Of a DNA stretch of 64,000 nucleotides, positions 9,830 to 20,789 are shown in pieces. The notes under the pieces were generated by a model, which saw only the letters and a list, made by a program, of their open reading frames with translations, did not search any database and was not told the DNA's origin. Both the position numbers and the translations under genes were made by a program. Origin of the DNA: Tetrastigma voinierianum. Lineage: Eukaryota; Streptophyta; Magnoliopsida; Vitales; Vitaceae. How positions within the stretch are numbered: position 1 is the first letter of the stretch; the number at the start of each line of letters is the position of its first letter. The stretch spans positions 186,001-250,000 of the forward strand of contig JAEQBH010005067.1 of assembly GCA_016808115.1 (NCBI GenBank), written 5' to 3'.

Positions 9830-12800
9830 TTTTTAGAATGAAAGATTTTGCCTTCAGTGGGAAACATGTAGATCGTGGTCAACTGGATCTAAAGCAGCGC
9901 TGTGACTCCCCAGTCGGAGTTCTTCTGCTTGTAAGTCTGCGACGGAAATCTTTAATCGCGATAGAATACCTCTGTATGCGGTGCGTGCCCGGCCTTGATG
10001 CGCGGACTTATTACCGCGCCGACGATTCTCGTCTGCGTACAGGCGGCTGGTATCGCGCGTGCATGGCGCTCTGTCGCGACCTTGACATAACGCCGCACTA
10101 TCGCGCGTGAGTTCTCTGTTCTCGCTACATTTGGTTGCGGCGCGGTTCCTTGCCCTGTGCGGCGCGGGGCGCTATGACTGCGACATGGAAACTTCATATC
10201 ACTGGAACTTTCACAATGCTGACGAGAGGTTCACGATTCTGACTAAGCTTAGAGCAACACAGCGCGACATCAAATTTTAATCGCGGCATAAACTCTCTTG
10301 TACGTTTGCCCTAAACTCCAATCGCTGAAGTATGACGAAGCTTAGGCGACTTTGTAGCAACATCAAATTTTTATCGCGACATAAACTCTCTTAAGTCGTT
10401 GCCCCCCAGGCTTCGGTCGCGACAAGAAAAATACTATGTGAAGGCCCAAATCTCTTGTCGGGCCCGAGCTACATCGCGACGTAAGAATACTCGCCATGTT
10501 CTTAAACATCACTATCCGGACATGTGGCTTGTCAAGGCCCAGACTTTGTCTCGCATATTCTCATGCATTAGCCCAACATTCGACATAAAAATATTTTGTC
10601 GCGATGTAAAAACTCTTAGTCTTAACCAAACTCTGTCGCGACATAAAAACACTTGGTCGCAACATAAAATCATACTTTAGAAGCTAAACTCTGTGTGACA
10701 AATACTTTGTGCGACACTTAGAAACTGGCGGCTAAAATTTATTATTGGCGACACAAAAAATACTCTGTATTATTGAATCCTGCTAAGACCAAACTGTTGC
10801 AACTACAGAGATTGCAACGCAGCCTCTTATCATGGTCATCTTAGTCGCGACATGGAAACCTCTGTCGTGACATTGTCACAACAAAGAAATAAAGCACTGT
10901 CGCGACATGAAAATTCTATGTCGCGACCAAGCAACTGCTTGCAGCCTGAGAACCATGTCGCGACACAGGGAACCCCTGTTGCGACATAGGACCAGAAACT
11001 TTGTCGGGACCAGGAAACCCCTGTCGCGACCTAAAACTTGCCCAAACCCGTAATAGCCTTTTTGGCATTTCCTGCGCCTCCATCTTTTTCCCAAGACACT
11101 ATAAGTTGTCACAATGCCCTTCGTATAATAAAGACAACATAAAAATCTGGGACAAACCTGTTAAATTGTAGTAAACAATTCAAAATGAGTCTTATTACAA
11201 CTCTTCTCTTTTACATAGCAGAGAAAAGCGGATAGCACAATCCGAATTTTACAAAATCGAGAATAAGCTAATATGTTCTTTACCGCATTGGGGCCTCGGA
11301 TAGGTTCCACCTCACAGGTGTACCTCCAGGCACCTGAAAAATATTTTTACAGTGGGTGAGCAATGCCCGAGTGGGGAATTCTCCTACAAGGGCTACTCCT
11401 CACCTAAGTGCACATGCAATGTCTTGACTTAACATTTATCAACATATTGAGCAAAACCTTAGCTGCATTTTTCTCCATGAATGCTCTCATGTGCGCACTA
11501 ATGTCTCGAGCCTCCACTATCTCTCTCACATGCTCACGTCGTGACCAAAAACCATTACGTTTCCAAAAACCAAAGATTTTTTGTTTTATATTTCCTTCTT
11601 CAGTTCACGAAAAAACTTTGCTTTCTTCAAAATATATCTTTGTGGTGTAGACTTTCAGGTTTCTGTGAGTCCTTTGGTTTCTGGCACTTTCATGGACTTG
11701 CGATGGATGTATATCTTGATAAAATCAGAATTTACTGTGTGAGGTGCAGTTGTCTATCACTTACCTGCGACGTTAACGTCAAGCTCACTGGATTGACATT
11801 ACGAGGTACATTCAAACACCAACTGTGTTTCTTTATTTTGTATATTTTGTTTACGATGTTGTATAGTAAAGAATGAAGTGCATGTTCTTTCATCTTGCCA
11901 TTGGTGAGCTTTACTTTGGCATTTATGGTTCATGGATAATCATATCTTGACATACAATTTACATCCATAACAACCATGTAAGCCATCAGTTCTTTTATAA
12001 ATTCACATGATTTTGCCATGTCATTCAATTAAGCAACAACATACAAGCTGGATCTTCATGTTTCAAACCCGAAGCAGTACACACAGTTTCAACATGTCGG
12101 TCCGTATCCACGTGGCCTTTCTGAAATCGTCGTGACCATTATTTTCAAGCAAATACAACTTGTTTGAAATGGATTACGAATAGAGGAGCCATAAATTGGT
12201 ACGAATTCACCAACAGTTTGATCACGGCTGTTCTTGAATCGACCCTCATTAGAAACTACACCTCATGGCCCTTGAATGACCCTTAGACGAGGATTAACGG
12301 TAGGAAGAACCCACTACTAGAGTTTGATGAAAACGGATCTTGGTACCTACGAGAAACTCTGATTGCGTGGGACAACTTTATCTTACTACGAATGAGTTTG
12401 ATCGTCGCTTTGTCGAAGATTTAAGGAAGTGTCGCTGAGTGCTCCTCCGATTCCTCTCCCCCTTTCTTTTCCCCAATTTCTTTTTCTTTCTTCCCCTCTC
12501 CTTCATCCATTTCTTATCCACTACTTGATCTTTCACTGGGGTGCCACATGGCTCCCATGTGTCCCCTTTTTGGTTTGCCTTTTGGTGACAAGTGTCATCT
12601 ATGACATAACCATACTCATTGATCTTTTGAGACCATGGTCTCACCATGTGGCATTTGCCTGTGCTGTTTTAGGTAGCGAGTCATCAGTATGGCCTTGGAA
12701 GTGTCCTACGTTGTCGCATACCATTTACTCGTCTTACCTTGAATTACGTGAAATTTCAACCGCATCAGAATTCGACATAATTCGTTAGGGTAACTAAACT

Positions 12801-12885
12801 CTACGAGACAAATTTATTGGTGAGGTCCCTTCCATCCCCCGAGGTCTAGGGAATTTCAGGATTTTTGTACTATAGGTCTGATACC
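9830..12885 (-). repeat. Large minus-strand LTR-like block M (GTCGCGAC-rich)
   Basis: About 3 kb interrupts pol of element G and carries no protein domain. On the minus strand its right end reads like the start of a Tekay-type LTR (AAATTCCCTAGACCTCGG region, about 12840-12860). Further in it has a 'tcgacaaagcgacgatcaaac' segment (about 12400), a GGTGAG/CTCACC block (11353-11405) and a cluster of GTCGCGAC palindromes (about 10070-11035). No second copy lies in this window, so its ends are estimated and the orientation is inferred. It could also be a piece of a larger element. Confidence 0.45.
10070..11035. repeat. Interspersed GTCGCGAC palindromes
   Basis: The 8-bp self-complementary word GTCGCGAC, or a one-base variant, appears repeatedly, mostly as TGTCGCGACATRAAA-like contexts. 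Examples are near 10073, 10413, 10480, 10596, 10633, 10842, 10863, 10897, 10919, 10955 and 11022. Spacing falls to about 25-35 bp between 10895 and 11035. CpG is dense relative to the surrounding AT-rich DNA. Confidence 0.75.
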
Positions 12886-12889
12886 TTTT

Positions 12890-13360
12890 TCCATTTTTTG
12901 AAAAATTATGCAGATTTTCGGTTTTACAAGCTATATAACTTCTATCCGTTCAATACTTCAGGACTGTTGAACTTCCTTGAAGTCATGTAGTTTTATGGTT
13001 GCGTGAAAAGTGCGCCCATTGGATTTGACCACTCTTTCCAATCCCACGCAACAGTCATCTTTGTTGCCTCAATTGGCAAGTATAAGATAGCAGCAGTTGC
13101 CATCGTCACCATGTTGGGTTTGGTGGGAGATAAAGTTTGGGTTGTTTTTGATTAGGATCACTTCCCACCGCCACGACTACAATAGGTTGAAGGGTCGGAA
13201 GGCGATTACATTTAAATGTGCTTCATAAATCAGCAGAATGCATACGAGTCTTCCCGACTTTCTAACGGCCTTCATTGCCCATGTTTCCAATGTCAATCAT
13301 TTTGGTTAGCTGTTGGCCCAGTTCGGACAAGTCGGTCGAGGGATAGTTTTGAACCCGAAG
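12890..13360 (+). pseudogene. Integrase C-terminus of element G
   Basis: The reading near 12930-13020 gives an NTSGL..FLEVM.FYGC-like stretch, which is the TSxGxSPFEVxYG motif at the end of the gypsy integrase core. It is followed by PLDLTTLSNP and, after frame changes, YKIAA, then GDKVWVV, DHFPP and an NAY..LP..VFNV-like stretch (13060-13320). This order is that of the GPY/F-type integrase tail. Stops interrupt it several times. It ends just before the polypurine side of the 3' LTR. Confidence 0.6.
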
Positions 13361-13361
13361 A

Positions 13362-13796
13362 TGATGGAGCATAGGATTAGTTCGCAAGGATATTTGGTTT
13401 AAAAAGTTTGATTTTATTATTTTACTAGGAATAGGATTTGGTTTCATATTATCTTTAATTTAAAATTAGATTTATCGTTTCTAGAATAAGAGTTTGTTTA
13501 GGATTAGGTTAAAACCAACTATTTGGTTTAAAATTTGATTTATTGTTTTGATTAGGTTTAGGAGTCAAGTTTGAGTTCAACTACTTTCTAGGAAAATATA
13601 TTTATCCATAGTTAGTTATAAATTAGGGGACACAATTGACAACTAAAAAAAAGAAAAGAGAGAGGTTATTAAGTCACTTGCTTTTCGGTATTCTTTCAAA
13701 AATCAATTCAAGTTGAGAATTCACCATGGATTTTGGATATCTTTTGGGTGACATGGTATTTATGTCAAATTTGTCTTTGTGTAGCTACTTATATCA
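13362..13796 (+). repeat. 3' LTR of element G
   Basis: The 435-bp LTR runs from 'tgatggagcatagg' to 'gctacttatatca'. It diverges most from the 5' LTR after 13725 but can be aligned to the end. It is followed by cctca against cttca on the left. Confidence 0.7.
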
Positions 13797-14789
13797 CCTC
13801 ATAATCTCGAGTTGTTTACCCAGTTTTTAGGCATTGGAGTGCTATAATCTTTTTACCATCAGGCTCTCAAAGTGTGCTTTAATGTAAGGCAGAATTACCC
13901 TATGTCCAATTGTCTCATTCTCTTAATGGACTTCATCAATTATGTGTTTCTCTTTATTCCTAAAATAAGTAATTTTATAAACTATACATTGTATCGAATC
14001 AAAGTTCTAATCCTACATCATCAAGCAACCACAAACATAGGTCAAAATTTAAATGTAAAAACAATCCAACTGATATGAAAACAGTATTGTTACGGAGACT
14101 CGGTGTTATCCACAGAAGATACTTCCTTTCGGATTTCCAATAGCATCAATGTGGCCCATTACTAGTTTGCAGAAGTACAGGTGCTCCCTACAACGTTAAT
14201 CAATTCCTGCACCTATAAGATTTGCATGAACCACCTTTTACCTGCGACACAAATAGACGTGCCACTATATACCCTCTATGGTTGTGGATTTTTCTGATCC
14301 CAACTAAAGTTATGTCCCCATTTCTCATGTTTCTTGTAGCGAATGTTGTTACCCGTTAACCAAGCTTCTTATCTACAGAAACAAAACGAACCGATGAGAT
14401 CTCTACTTTGGACATTATAATGAAGATTGTTAAAGACCATAACCAGTGTGTGTGACACAACTTAGTTTCGTGGATCTATAGGAAAGAGATCTTTGATTTT
14501 ATACATTAAGGCATGGTCTTTGTTCATTTTTTATTTATTTTTATGGGTCCTTTTTTTATTGGATAACCCTGCTTTACGATTATTTTATTAATTTATTTAT
14601 AAATTGACTTTTTCACTGAAATCTTCCAGAGATGGGACTGATCGAACAAAAGGAAGTGACCTGTAAGGGTGAACACGAGACTTAAGAAACCCCAAAAGAA
14701 AGAACAAGAAGAAAAATTAGAAGGAAAGTTAAGTAAGCCTTTCTATATATATGATACATCATTCCTAGCTTTAAGAAAGTTTACATTTA
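13797..14789. other. Unassigned DNA
   Basis: I find no domain, terminal repeat or long open frame here. A 68-codon frame at 13872-14078 is AT-rich and without recognisable content. A T-rich run occupies about 14525-14600. Confidence 0.4.
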
Positions 14790-15215
14790 TAATAATTCGG
14801 TCAAATCATATAGATATTATGCTTTGAGCTCAATGAACCCTCACGAATTTTAAACGTGTCTATTAGTTTGAAAGGAGTCCATACTTATATAGTATCAAAA
14901 AGTTTATTCCTTATCTAATATAGGATGTGACAAACATCCCCCATACAGACATAACGTTCTAGGTATGTTCGATGGGATTATGGGGCCAAACAACCAAACA
15001 TCCTATGGTTTCGTGAAGTGTGGGGCTCGCATCAGAGGTTGGGGATCGAATTTAAAACAATTTATAACGATCCGGCCCAACCATATAGATTTTGTTCGCT
15101 TTGGACTCAAAGGGCCTCACGGCTTTAAAACACATTTACTAAATTTAGATCAGACTCTGCCATATAACATATGTTAGTGAAGTTTCTCCCATATCCAGAT
15201 GTGGGATGTGATAAC
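14790..15215. repeat. TRIM-like pair of dispersed-repeat units
   Basis: Two related units of about 160 bp lie at 14795-14955 and 15065-15215. Both contain 'catatagat.tt', then 'gctttg..ctcaa', 'cctcacg..tttaaa' and the end 'ggatgtga.aa.atc'. This word set (a GGCCCAACCATATAGAT..CTTTGG..CTCACGG..TTTAAAAC type sequence ending in a 'gatgtggga' box) is familiar from short dispersed plant repeats. About 110 bp separates the units. A small non-autonomous LTR element of TRIM type would fit. I did not find a PBS. Confidence 0.45.
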
Positions 15216-15651
15216 ATCAATTTGTTTTTGCTCTATATTTGAAAAAAGCGATTCGAGGAAGTTGGCATTAGAAATTCGAGGTGTGGATTTACTTGATCAT
15301 TACCTTGGAGTTAGCGCTCAGGGGTTAGTGCTCTGGAGGTTGTGTTGTTTCTAACTTGAGACAGATTGGATTACTTCCTACCATGCTTGCAACACTAGTA
15401 TAATACTATTAGGTATATGCACCGTATATATTACATAGTCTTATTCCTCTCAGCCCCAGTTATGTTTTTATATGTTTGTTTCATGTTCCCACCGATGCTA
15501 TATTAAGGTTGACATCGATTCTGCGTCCCAGTGAACCATCGTTGGACAAAAACCTCATTATATAAGGGGGCATTTAGATGGAGTTGTGAAACTTAGATGT
15601 TTAACAAAAAGGTTTGGAGAATAGTTTTTTGCTTTCTTGGCGGAGGAGATA
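15216..15651. other. Unassigned DNA before copia C1
   Basis: No coding or terminal-repeat signal that I can support. It abuts the C1 5' LTR. Confidence 0.35.
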
Positions 15652-15762
15652 TATTAAGTGTTTGGGTTCCTCTTGGCCCATGTTTAAGGACACATCTTTT
15701 GCCTTGTATTGGTATGTTTATTCTTATAACTCATCAGTAACTTAATGTGTATCCCACCTAAT
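15652..15762 (+). repeat. 5' LTR of C1
   Basis: It starts 'tattaagtgtttgggtt', like the C2 5' LTR ('tattaagtatttgggtt'), and includes 'ccttgtattggtat.tttat', shared with the other copies. It ends just before the PBS. Confidence 0.55.
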
Positions 15763-15765
15763 ATA

Positions 15766-15777
15766 TGGTATCACGAC
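15766..15777 (+). other. Primer-binding site of C1 (initiator Met tRNA)
   Basis: 'tggtatcacgac' follows the LTR and differs from TGGTATCAGAGC near its 3' end. Confidence 0.65.
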
Positions 15778-15839
15778 ATAAGGGCTGAATAGCAAATCCT
15801 AGTTTGTCATTTCTTAGCCAGCCGACTTCTCATGATCCA

Positions 15840-16730
15840 TACCAGCCCGTTCTTATGTCTTTGATGACGGCGCCTCTTCTTCTACCATTACCGTCGGTCC
15901 CTCTCGTACCCCACGGTCCTGACTAGAATTGACTTGCCTCAGAACTTAGTCATTTTCAATGTAGGTCGCATGCACCTTTACTCAGCGATACAGATTACTT
16001 TGCATGTTTGGTCCCATCTCTTTTTGGGTATGACGGATTGCGTCCAGGTGACCAAGGTGTGTCGTGACGATAACTCCTGCGATCTTTGCTTTTCCCTCCA
16101 TCACGGATGTACTCTTTGGCTTCGACATGATCAATTGCTTGTTAATGCAATTATCAGATCTATCTCTCCCATGCTCGTGTAGTATCTCTCTACCTCCACC
16201 ACATCTTGGGCTATGTGGACCACCCTTGAGAAGATATATGCCTCCTTTCAGCGGCTTGGATCCCAAGATTCCATGCTTGAAGGTACACAGGTCTTCAATA
16301 AGGGTGTCGGACCATTTACAAAATACATCTGGGGTGTGAGAGCACGGCATGGAGCTCTTTCTCTCATGAATATCTCAATGGCTTTAGTGGCTCTGCGTGT
16401 GTGAGATGGGACTCGACCCGACCTACTCGGAGCTTATCTCATGCTCTCTCAAGTTTGGGAGACTCGATTCGTTCAAAGAAGATTCTGATAAGTGTCATTG
16501 GCGCAACTCAGTTCTTGTAGCCTCATGTGTGTGCTCCTTCCAGCGCTTTGCCTTACGTTACCTCGGGCAGCGCAACCATCGATGGAGTCGCTGGCGTGGT
16601 GGTGGCTCACTGTTTGGTCAGACGGGTGAGACTCTGGAAACCGACAGGCATCATCAACCGGCTCCACGTTAGCTGGGGCATGATTCCTCGGACGCCAAAC
16701 ACTTTGGGTATCCACCTCCGTTGACATGAC
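15840..16730 (+). pseudogene. Gag of copia C1
   Basis: Readable pieces of the copia gag (UBN2-type) domain are LPQNLVIFNVG (about 15935), then LLVNAIIRSISPML after a frame change (16137-16180), MWTTLEKIYASFQRLGSQDS (16213-16275), KGVGPFTKYIWGVRA (about 16298-16345), TYSELISCSLKFGRLDSF (16420-16475) and a Cys/His-poor remnant of the knuckle region (16590-16730). In the family this protein packages the element RNA. Frames alternate, and stops are frequent. Confidence 0.75.
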
Positions 16731-16867
16731 ATCCTTACCCCAGAATCAAGGCATAGTCATGCACTTGGAGCTCATCGAGCATTGGTATATTGACACTTTT
16801 CTTTCGGTAATGTGGTTATCCACCCACTGGAAGACCATTTTTCTTTTTGTCCTCTCTCATCTAGTGC

Positions 16868-17230
16868 ATGGATGGAGTTGTTGGTCAGAGCATCACTCAT
16901 CATGTGACCCACAGTCTTCTTGCCTTGATACTTCATGTCTTTGTATACTGTGTTGACAGTGTGATTATTGTGGTGATGGCTTGGTTTATCGTTTTAACTT
17001 ATTGTGCTTCTCCATACCTCTCTCCCTACACTTTATTTTCTAATAACCTTCTATTACCACCATGTCTTCTGAATCTTATTTCGGTCATAGTTCTTTAATG
17101 CTGGTAACTACATTAATGTCTATTCTTTAGATAACATTTTGATTGCAAGGCGTGTCCTCTGAGGATCTGCCATGGTTTATAGGCATCATAGAGACAATGT
17201 CTATTATTGGTGAAGGGGATGATCCTTCTC
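16868..17230 (+). pseudogene. Protease / pre-integrase region of C1
   Basis: The frame at 16868 reads VGQSITHHVTHS (family form DSGAxHHxT) then VDSVIIVVMAWFIV, equivalent to DSVIIGDGSGLSI in copy C2 (57053 onward). The pre-integrase zinc-binding stretch after it is unrecognisable. Confidence 0.65.
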
Positions 17231-17399
17231 TTTAATCTTATTTGTTATGTCCTCATTTGTTTCAGTCCTCCCTTATCTATCTACATGTGGCACGATCGTC
17301 CTCGAGAGATGTGTCTTGCAATTTTGACAATTTCTTAGTGTTTTAAGTATTTGAACATCAAAGAACATTTATATTCTTCTCTCTTATAACTCATGCAAT

Positions 17400-18130
17400 A
17401 ATGTGTGGCAGCGGGTTACACTAAATCAAGCCTCTTCTCTTTACTCTCACTTGATATCATACTTTCTTATGTGTGGACCTCACCTACACTCTTTAATGGT
17501 TTTCATTTTCGTTATTTTTGACCATTTCAGAAATATACTTGGTTTTAATATTAAATTAATAATTGATCATTTATTCTTTGTTGCTTCAAGCATTGTTGAA
17601 AATATTTCACAGCATTAAAACACTTTACACTAATAATGGGGTGAATTCTAGCTCTTTGGTCTGTCGCCAGCCTTGACCATGGTATAACCCATCTCACTAC
17701 ACCTCCCACACTCTTGAACATAATGGAGTATTACAGAACTCGACATCGGCGGGATTGTCAAAGCAGATTACCAACTCTCCACCATGGGCCTGAATTTCCT
17801 CAACTTTGCTTCCGTATGCTTTTGCTATGGTATTTTATTGATCAGTGATTACTGAGTTGGTCTCTTTATTGGTTCCTGATTTGTCTTTATTCCACAAAGT
17901 TCTTGAGCCATTTCGGCTTTCTCATTATACGATTTGTTTATGTTTTCCCTTGTTTGTGCCTCTCTTGCTGTTTTTGTGTGCCTTGCGCACCTTTGGCGGC
18001 CTTTGAGCTCAGCCCCGTCTGTTAGTGGCATTCTTCCATGGCTATACCACTCCAGTGCGCCTTAACATTTGTGCTACTCTCAAAAGAATCTTTATTGGTC
18101 ATGTTAAGTTTGTGGAGATGTTTTCATTCT
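17400..18130 (+). pseudogene. Integrase of C1
   Basis: This segment aligns by eye with 57500-58190 in C2. It shares 'ttgatatcatactttct.atgtggacctcacc', 'attaaaacactttacac.aataatggggtgaatt' (the LYTDNGVNS core around the second Asp) and 'acacctcccacactcttgaacataatg' (the PHTPEHNG motif). The end includes HVKFVEMFSF (about 18100-18130), the conserved end of copia integrase. Confidence 0.7.
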
Positions 18131-18989
18131 TTTCCCTTCCCCCCTCCCCATCATCGGTAATAGACCACCGGACTACACCGCCATCATCGTTCACCTTAGG
18201 CGACCTTCCGGCTGTGAGCTCAACAGTTTTTCAGGAGTACTTCCCTATCACAGATTGACCTCTAAGGCCCCCGACATCCCAGGCTTACGCTGCCAGGCTC
18301 CATAGACTCACGATTTTGAAATTTTCCAATCCACCTCGCTCGACCTGATTACCTTAGGCGACCTTGTTGCAGGAACTTGGACCTCTCAGGTACTTCCCTA
18401 TCACCTTGCGAGCCTCGTTCATGGGCGATCTTCCATTCTTGGGGCTCGAGACCTCCTGGTGCCTGTCACCTAACCCGACCTCCGGGTCGACCTGCCTGAC
18501 CTCGCCACCTTTCCATCAGCCAGTCTCCCTCTGCTGGCATTGTGTCAGGCGCCTACCTCCTCACCTAGCCATACTCCTGACTCCTTACCTATCCCCCTTC
18601 TTTAATTCAACCATCATCCCATGCAAACCTGATCTAAAAGTGCCATTATCAAACCCAACCCGAGATATGGCCTCACGTAGTCTTTCCTTCTCTGCAAATC
18701 TTGCCTTTATCGCACCAAGGCTCTCGAGATCAGAGTGGGTTTGGGCCGTATGAGCAGTATGATGCTCTATCGAAACGACACTTAGTCTCATTCCTGAGGC
18801 AAGGGTAGAACATAGTGGAGTAATAAATGGGTTTTTTAATCAAACAAATCTTTGATGGCTCTATTACAACAGGGATGAAAGCTTCAAGCTTATTTGCTAC
18901 AGGCTTTATAACAGTGGGTTATTAGGCTTTCACGGGGCTGATAAAGTGATCAATCCCGTCAGTCCTTACTATGTGGCATTGCTCCATCG

Positions 18990-19410
18990 GCCGGTGGGGC
19001 CTTCGTGACCGTATTTAATAATGCCTTTCTCATCAGGTATCTTACCGAGGAGGTCTATATGCCACAATCGTAGGGTATGTGCAACGTCGAGTATCCACAT
19101 CATGTCTGTCGTTTACACAAGGCTGTTATCGATCAAATAAGCTCCTCACAACCTGCCGGGAGCTACACGCTTTCTTGCTCTCTCTCGACTTTGTTACATC
19201 CTGGTGCCGACTCGTCTCTCTTTGTCTATTCTCACGACACTACACTTATCTACTCCCAGTCTATGTTGATGATCTAATTATTATAGATAGTGACCCCTCA
19301 CTTGTTGACACTATTATTCGGCAACTTGACTCTAAATTCTCAGGATCTGGAACACAAGTTTTAGCTACCTCGCCGGGCCGTCTCTTATCTGTGAAAGTAT
19401 GTCATTGATC
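18990..19410 (+). pseudogene. Reverse transcriptase fragment of C1
   Basis: The reading gives LTEEVYMPQS (about 19040-19070), then PHHVCRLHKA on one frame. YVDDLIIIDSDPSLVDTI on another (19262-19315) contains the YVDD catalytic box. The order matches the copia RT palm domain (TEEVYM..PPGF..VCRLHKALYGLKQ..YVDD). Frameshifts occur between these motifs. Confidence 0.8.
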
Positions 19411-19559
19411 TTAGAGAAAACATAACATGCTTGGCTCGAGCCTGTCTCAAAGCTACTTAAAAATTTAGTAATACTAATTGATGTATGGTCGATACCTCAT
19501 ATCATCGTTGATTGATGGTCTCTGTAAGGCGACTCGGTTGGATATTTCGCTGAATTGAA

Positions 19560-20125
19560 CAAACTCCTAGTTTATGCATGGGTCGTCGAACCGCCATGTG
19601 AGCGGTGAGCGATGTTATTCATCTTGCCAGATCCGCCCAGTCAGGATTCTTTGAGGATATCCTCAGGCATTGCACGGTTTCTTTAATGCGGGTGGAGGTA
19701 CGGTAGCTGGAATGTCCGCCCTCCGGTTGCTTTTATCACCTTCATGGTGCCCCTAAATCGATCTCACCGAGTTCTACAAGCGGCGTACTATTTAACAAAT
19801 GAAGTATCATGTCATTATCACTTCATGTCAGCTGTGGGTGAGGTGATCTGCTGTGTGCTTCTTGTCTGATCACGATCCACCTACTTTGTTCGGACAAACG
19901 TAATTTTTCCACTTATCTATTTGCTAATCCTTGTCTTTCCTCTCATGGAAACACTGCGATTGATTATCATTTTGTTCATGAAGCCAGTTTGGATGATACG
20001 AGGTTAACGTGTTATTCATATCCCAGATTGTGGTGGCCCGACATTGATGCCTGCAAATCCTCTATCTGACTCGTCTTCGGCATTTTCCACTATATAACAA
20101 AATTGGTGTGTTATGGCACACACCA
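19560..20125 (+). pseudogene. RNase H of C1
   Basis: Near 19895-19965 the sequence encodes a FANPCLSSHGNTAIDYHFVH-like stretch, equivalent to SDN..ATYLFANPVFHSRMKHLAIDYHFV in copia RNase H. The last motif before the polypurine tract reads IGV.WHTPSWG (20102-20132), the usual end of the polyprotein. Confidence 0.7.
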
Positions 20126-20138
20126 TCTTGGGGGTAGA

Positions 20139-20250
20139 TATTGGTATATTTTGATTTTTATTGTCTCTACTTTTTCTTTTTTGTGACCTTGTGTTGGTAT
20201 ATTTATATACTTGACTCTTTCTGTAATAATTAAGTCTCTTTCCTTTATTA
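20139..20250 (+). repeat. 3' LTR of C1
   Basis: It starts 'tattggtatattttg' right after the tract 'atcttgggggtaga' and ends near 'aagtctctttcctttatta'. It aligns with 58603-58719. Confidence 0.6.
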
Positions 20251-20282
20251 AAAATTATAGGTTAGCAAATACATTTCTTACT

Positions 20283-20335
20283 TATTAAGTATTTGGGTTA
20301 ACATCGTCTCTATGCTTTTTCACCTTTTTCCTTAC

Positions 20336-20366
<31 letters not shown>

Positions 20367-20406
20367 ACTCAACTCTCTCAATAATAATTAAGTCTCTTTC
20401 ATAATA
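20283..20406 (+). repeat. 5' LTR of C2
   Basis: It starts 'tattaagtatttggg' and ends 'ctcaactctctcaataataattaagtctctttcataata', nearly the same end as the 58719 LTR. A (TA)n microsatellite expanded inside it (about 20339-20366). Confidence 0.75.
20339..20366. repeat. (TA)n microsatellite in the C2 5' LTR
   Basis: About 13-14 uninterrupted TA units lie where the sister LTR has the short 'tatatctatatac'. Confidence 0.9.
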
Positions 20407-20789
20407 GGGTGTGAGGCCATAGAAGCAATAGTAAAGCCTATTCGCTGCCACATGACCCTTGCTATAATGATCAGGCTTCTTTGTTGGTCCTTATCCTTAA
20501 TGGCCGATGGATCTTTGCCCATCAACAGTCGTGCCTCCTGAGTGCCATTCAGATGGTCTTGGGCGAGGCAGTCGAGTCATAGAGACTTAATGGTTCTCGA
20601 TATTTGGTGCCCGGACACGCACAAAACTCATAGCCACGGGTGTTTTGGCGTGAAAATGCCAATTCACATAACTATCAGCCTGGTGTGTTTCTTGGATTCG
20701 TCGATGGCTCATAATCGTGTCCTCTGGCAATGGCAACTCTACTCGATCTTCACTCCTACTGAATCATAACATCTTCTCTCCTACGGCCG
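20407..20789 (+). pseudogene. C2 gag, fragment 1
   Basis: A weak PBS-like 'gggtgtgaggcc' follows the LTR. The frame at about 20644-20720 reads WRENANSHNYQPGVFLGFVDG, the copia gag start (family form LW..Q..P.LRG..LLGFVDGS). A1 is inserted about 70 bp after FVDGS. Confidence 0.7.

Larger units (their letters stand above)
5898..13796 (+). mobile_element. Ty3/gypsy element G, full span with two guests
   Basis: It is bounded by matching LTRs at 5898-6344 and 13362-13796, with near-matching 5-bp flanks (cttca at 5893-5897, cctca at 13797-13801). It carries a tRNA-iMet type PBS, a gag fragment, a protease-side fragment and an integrase C-terminus, all in plus orientation. Reverse transcriptase, RNase H and the first half of integrase are missing. 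A T1 solo LTR sits in gag (7186-9217) and LTR-like block M (about 9830-12885) occupies the place of the missing pol. It is non-autonomous as it stands. Confidence 0.75.
15652..20250 (+). mobile_element. Ty1/copia element C1 (decayed, about 4.6 kb)
   Basis: Short LTRs (about 110 bp) flank a copia-ordered interior: gag, zinc-knuckle region, protease, integrase, reverse transcriptase, RNase H. The PBS is at 15766-15777 and the polypurine tract at about 20126-20138. The small size and very short LTRs fit the Ale/Retrofit lineage (inference). Every domain is broken by stops and indels. It is a close relative of C2, whose 5' LTR starts only about 30 bp further right. No convincing target duplication was found. 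Confidence 0.75.

Noticed and set aside
9838..10197. Two overlapping frames (90 and 81 codons) rich in Arg and Cys
   Set aside because: They fall at the edge of the GTCGCGAC palindrome block. The repeated word itself yields Arg/Asp/Cys-rich peptides in several frames, so openness is a composition effect.
12378..12788. Overlapping frames on both strands (89 and 119 codons)
   Set aside because: They lie in a C/T-rich stretch of LTR-like block M. The peptides are low complexity (Lys/Arg-rich or Pro/Ser-rich) and match no family I know.
16397..16727. Overlapping open frames on both strands in C1 (91, 84 and 65 codons)
   Set aside because: Copia gag motifs assign this region to the plus-strand gag tail. 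The other frames are shadows.
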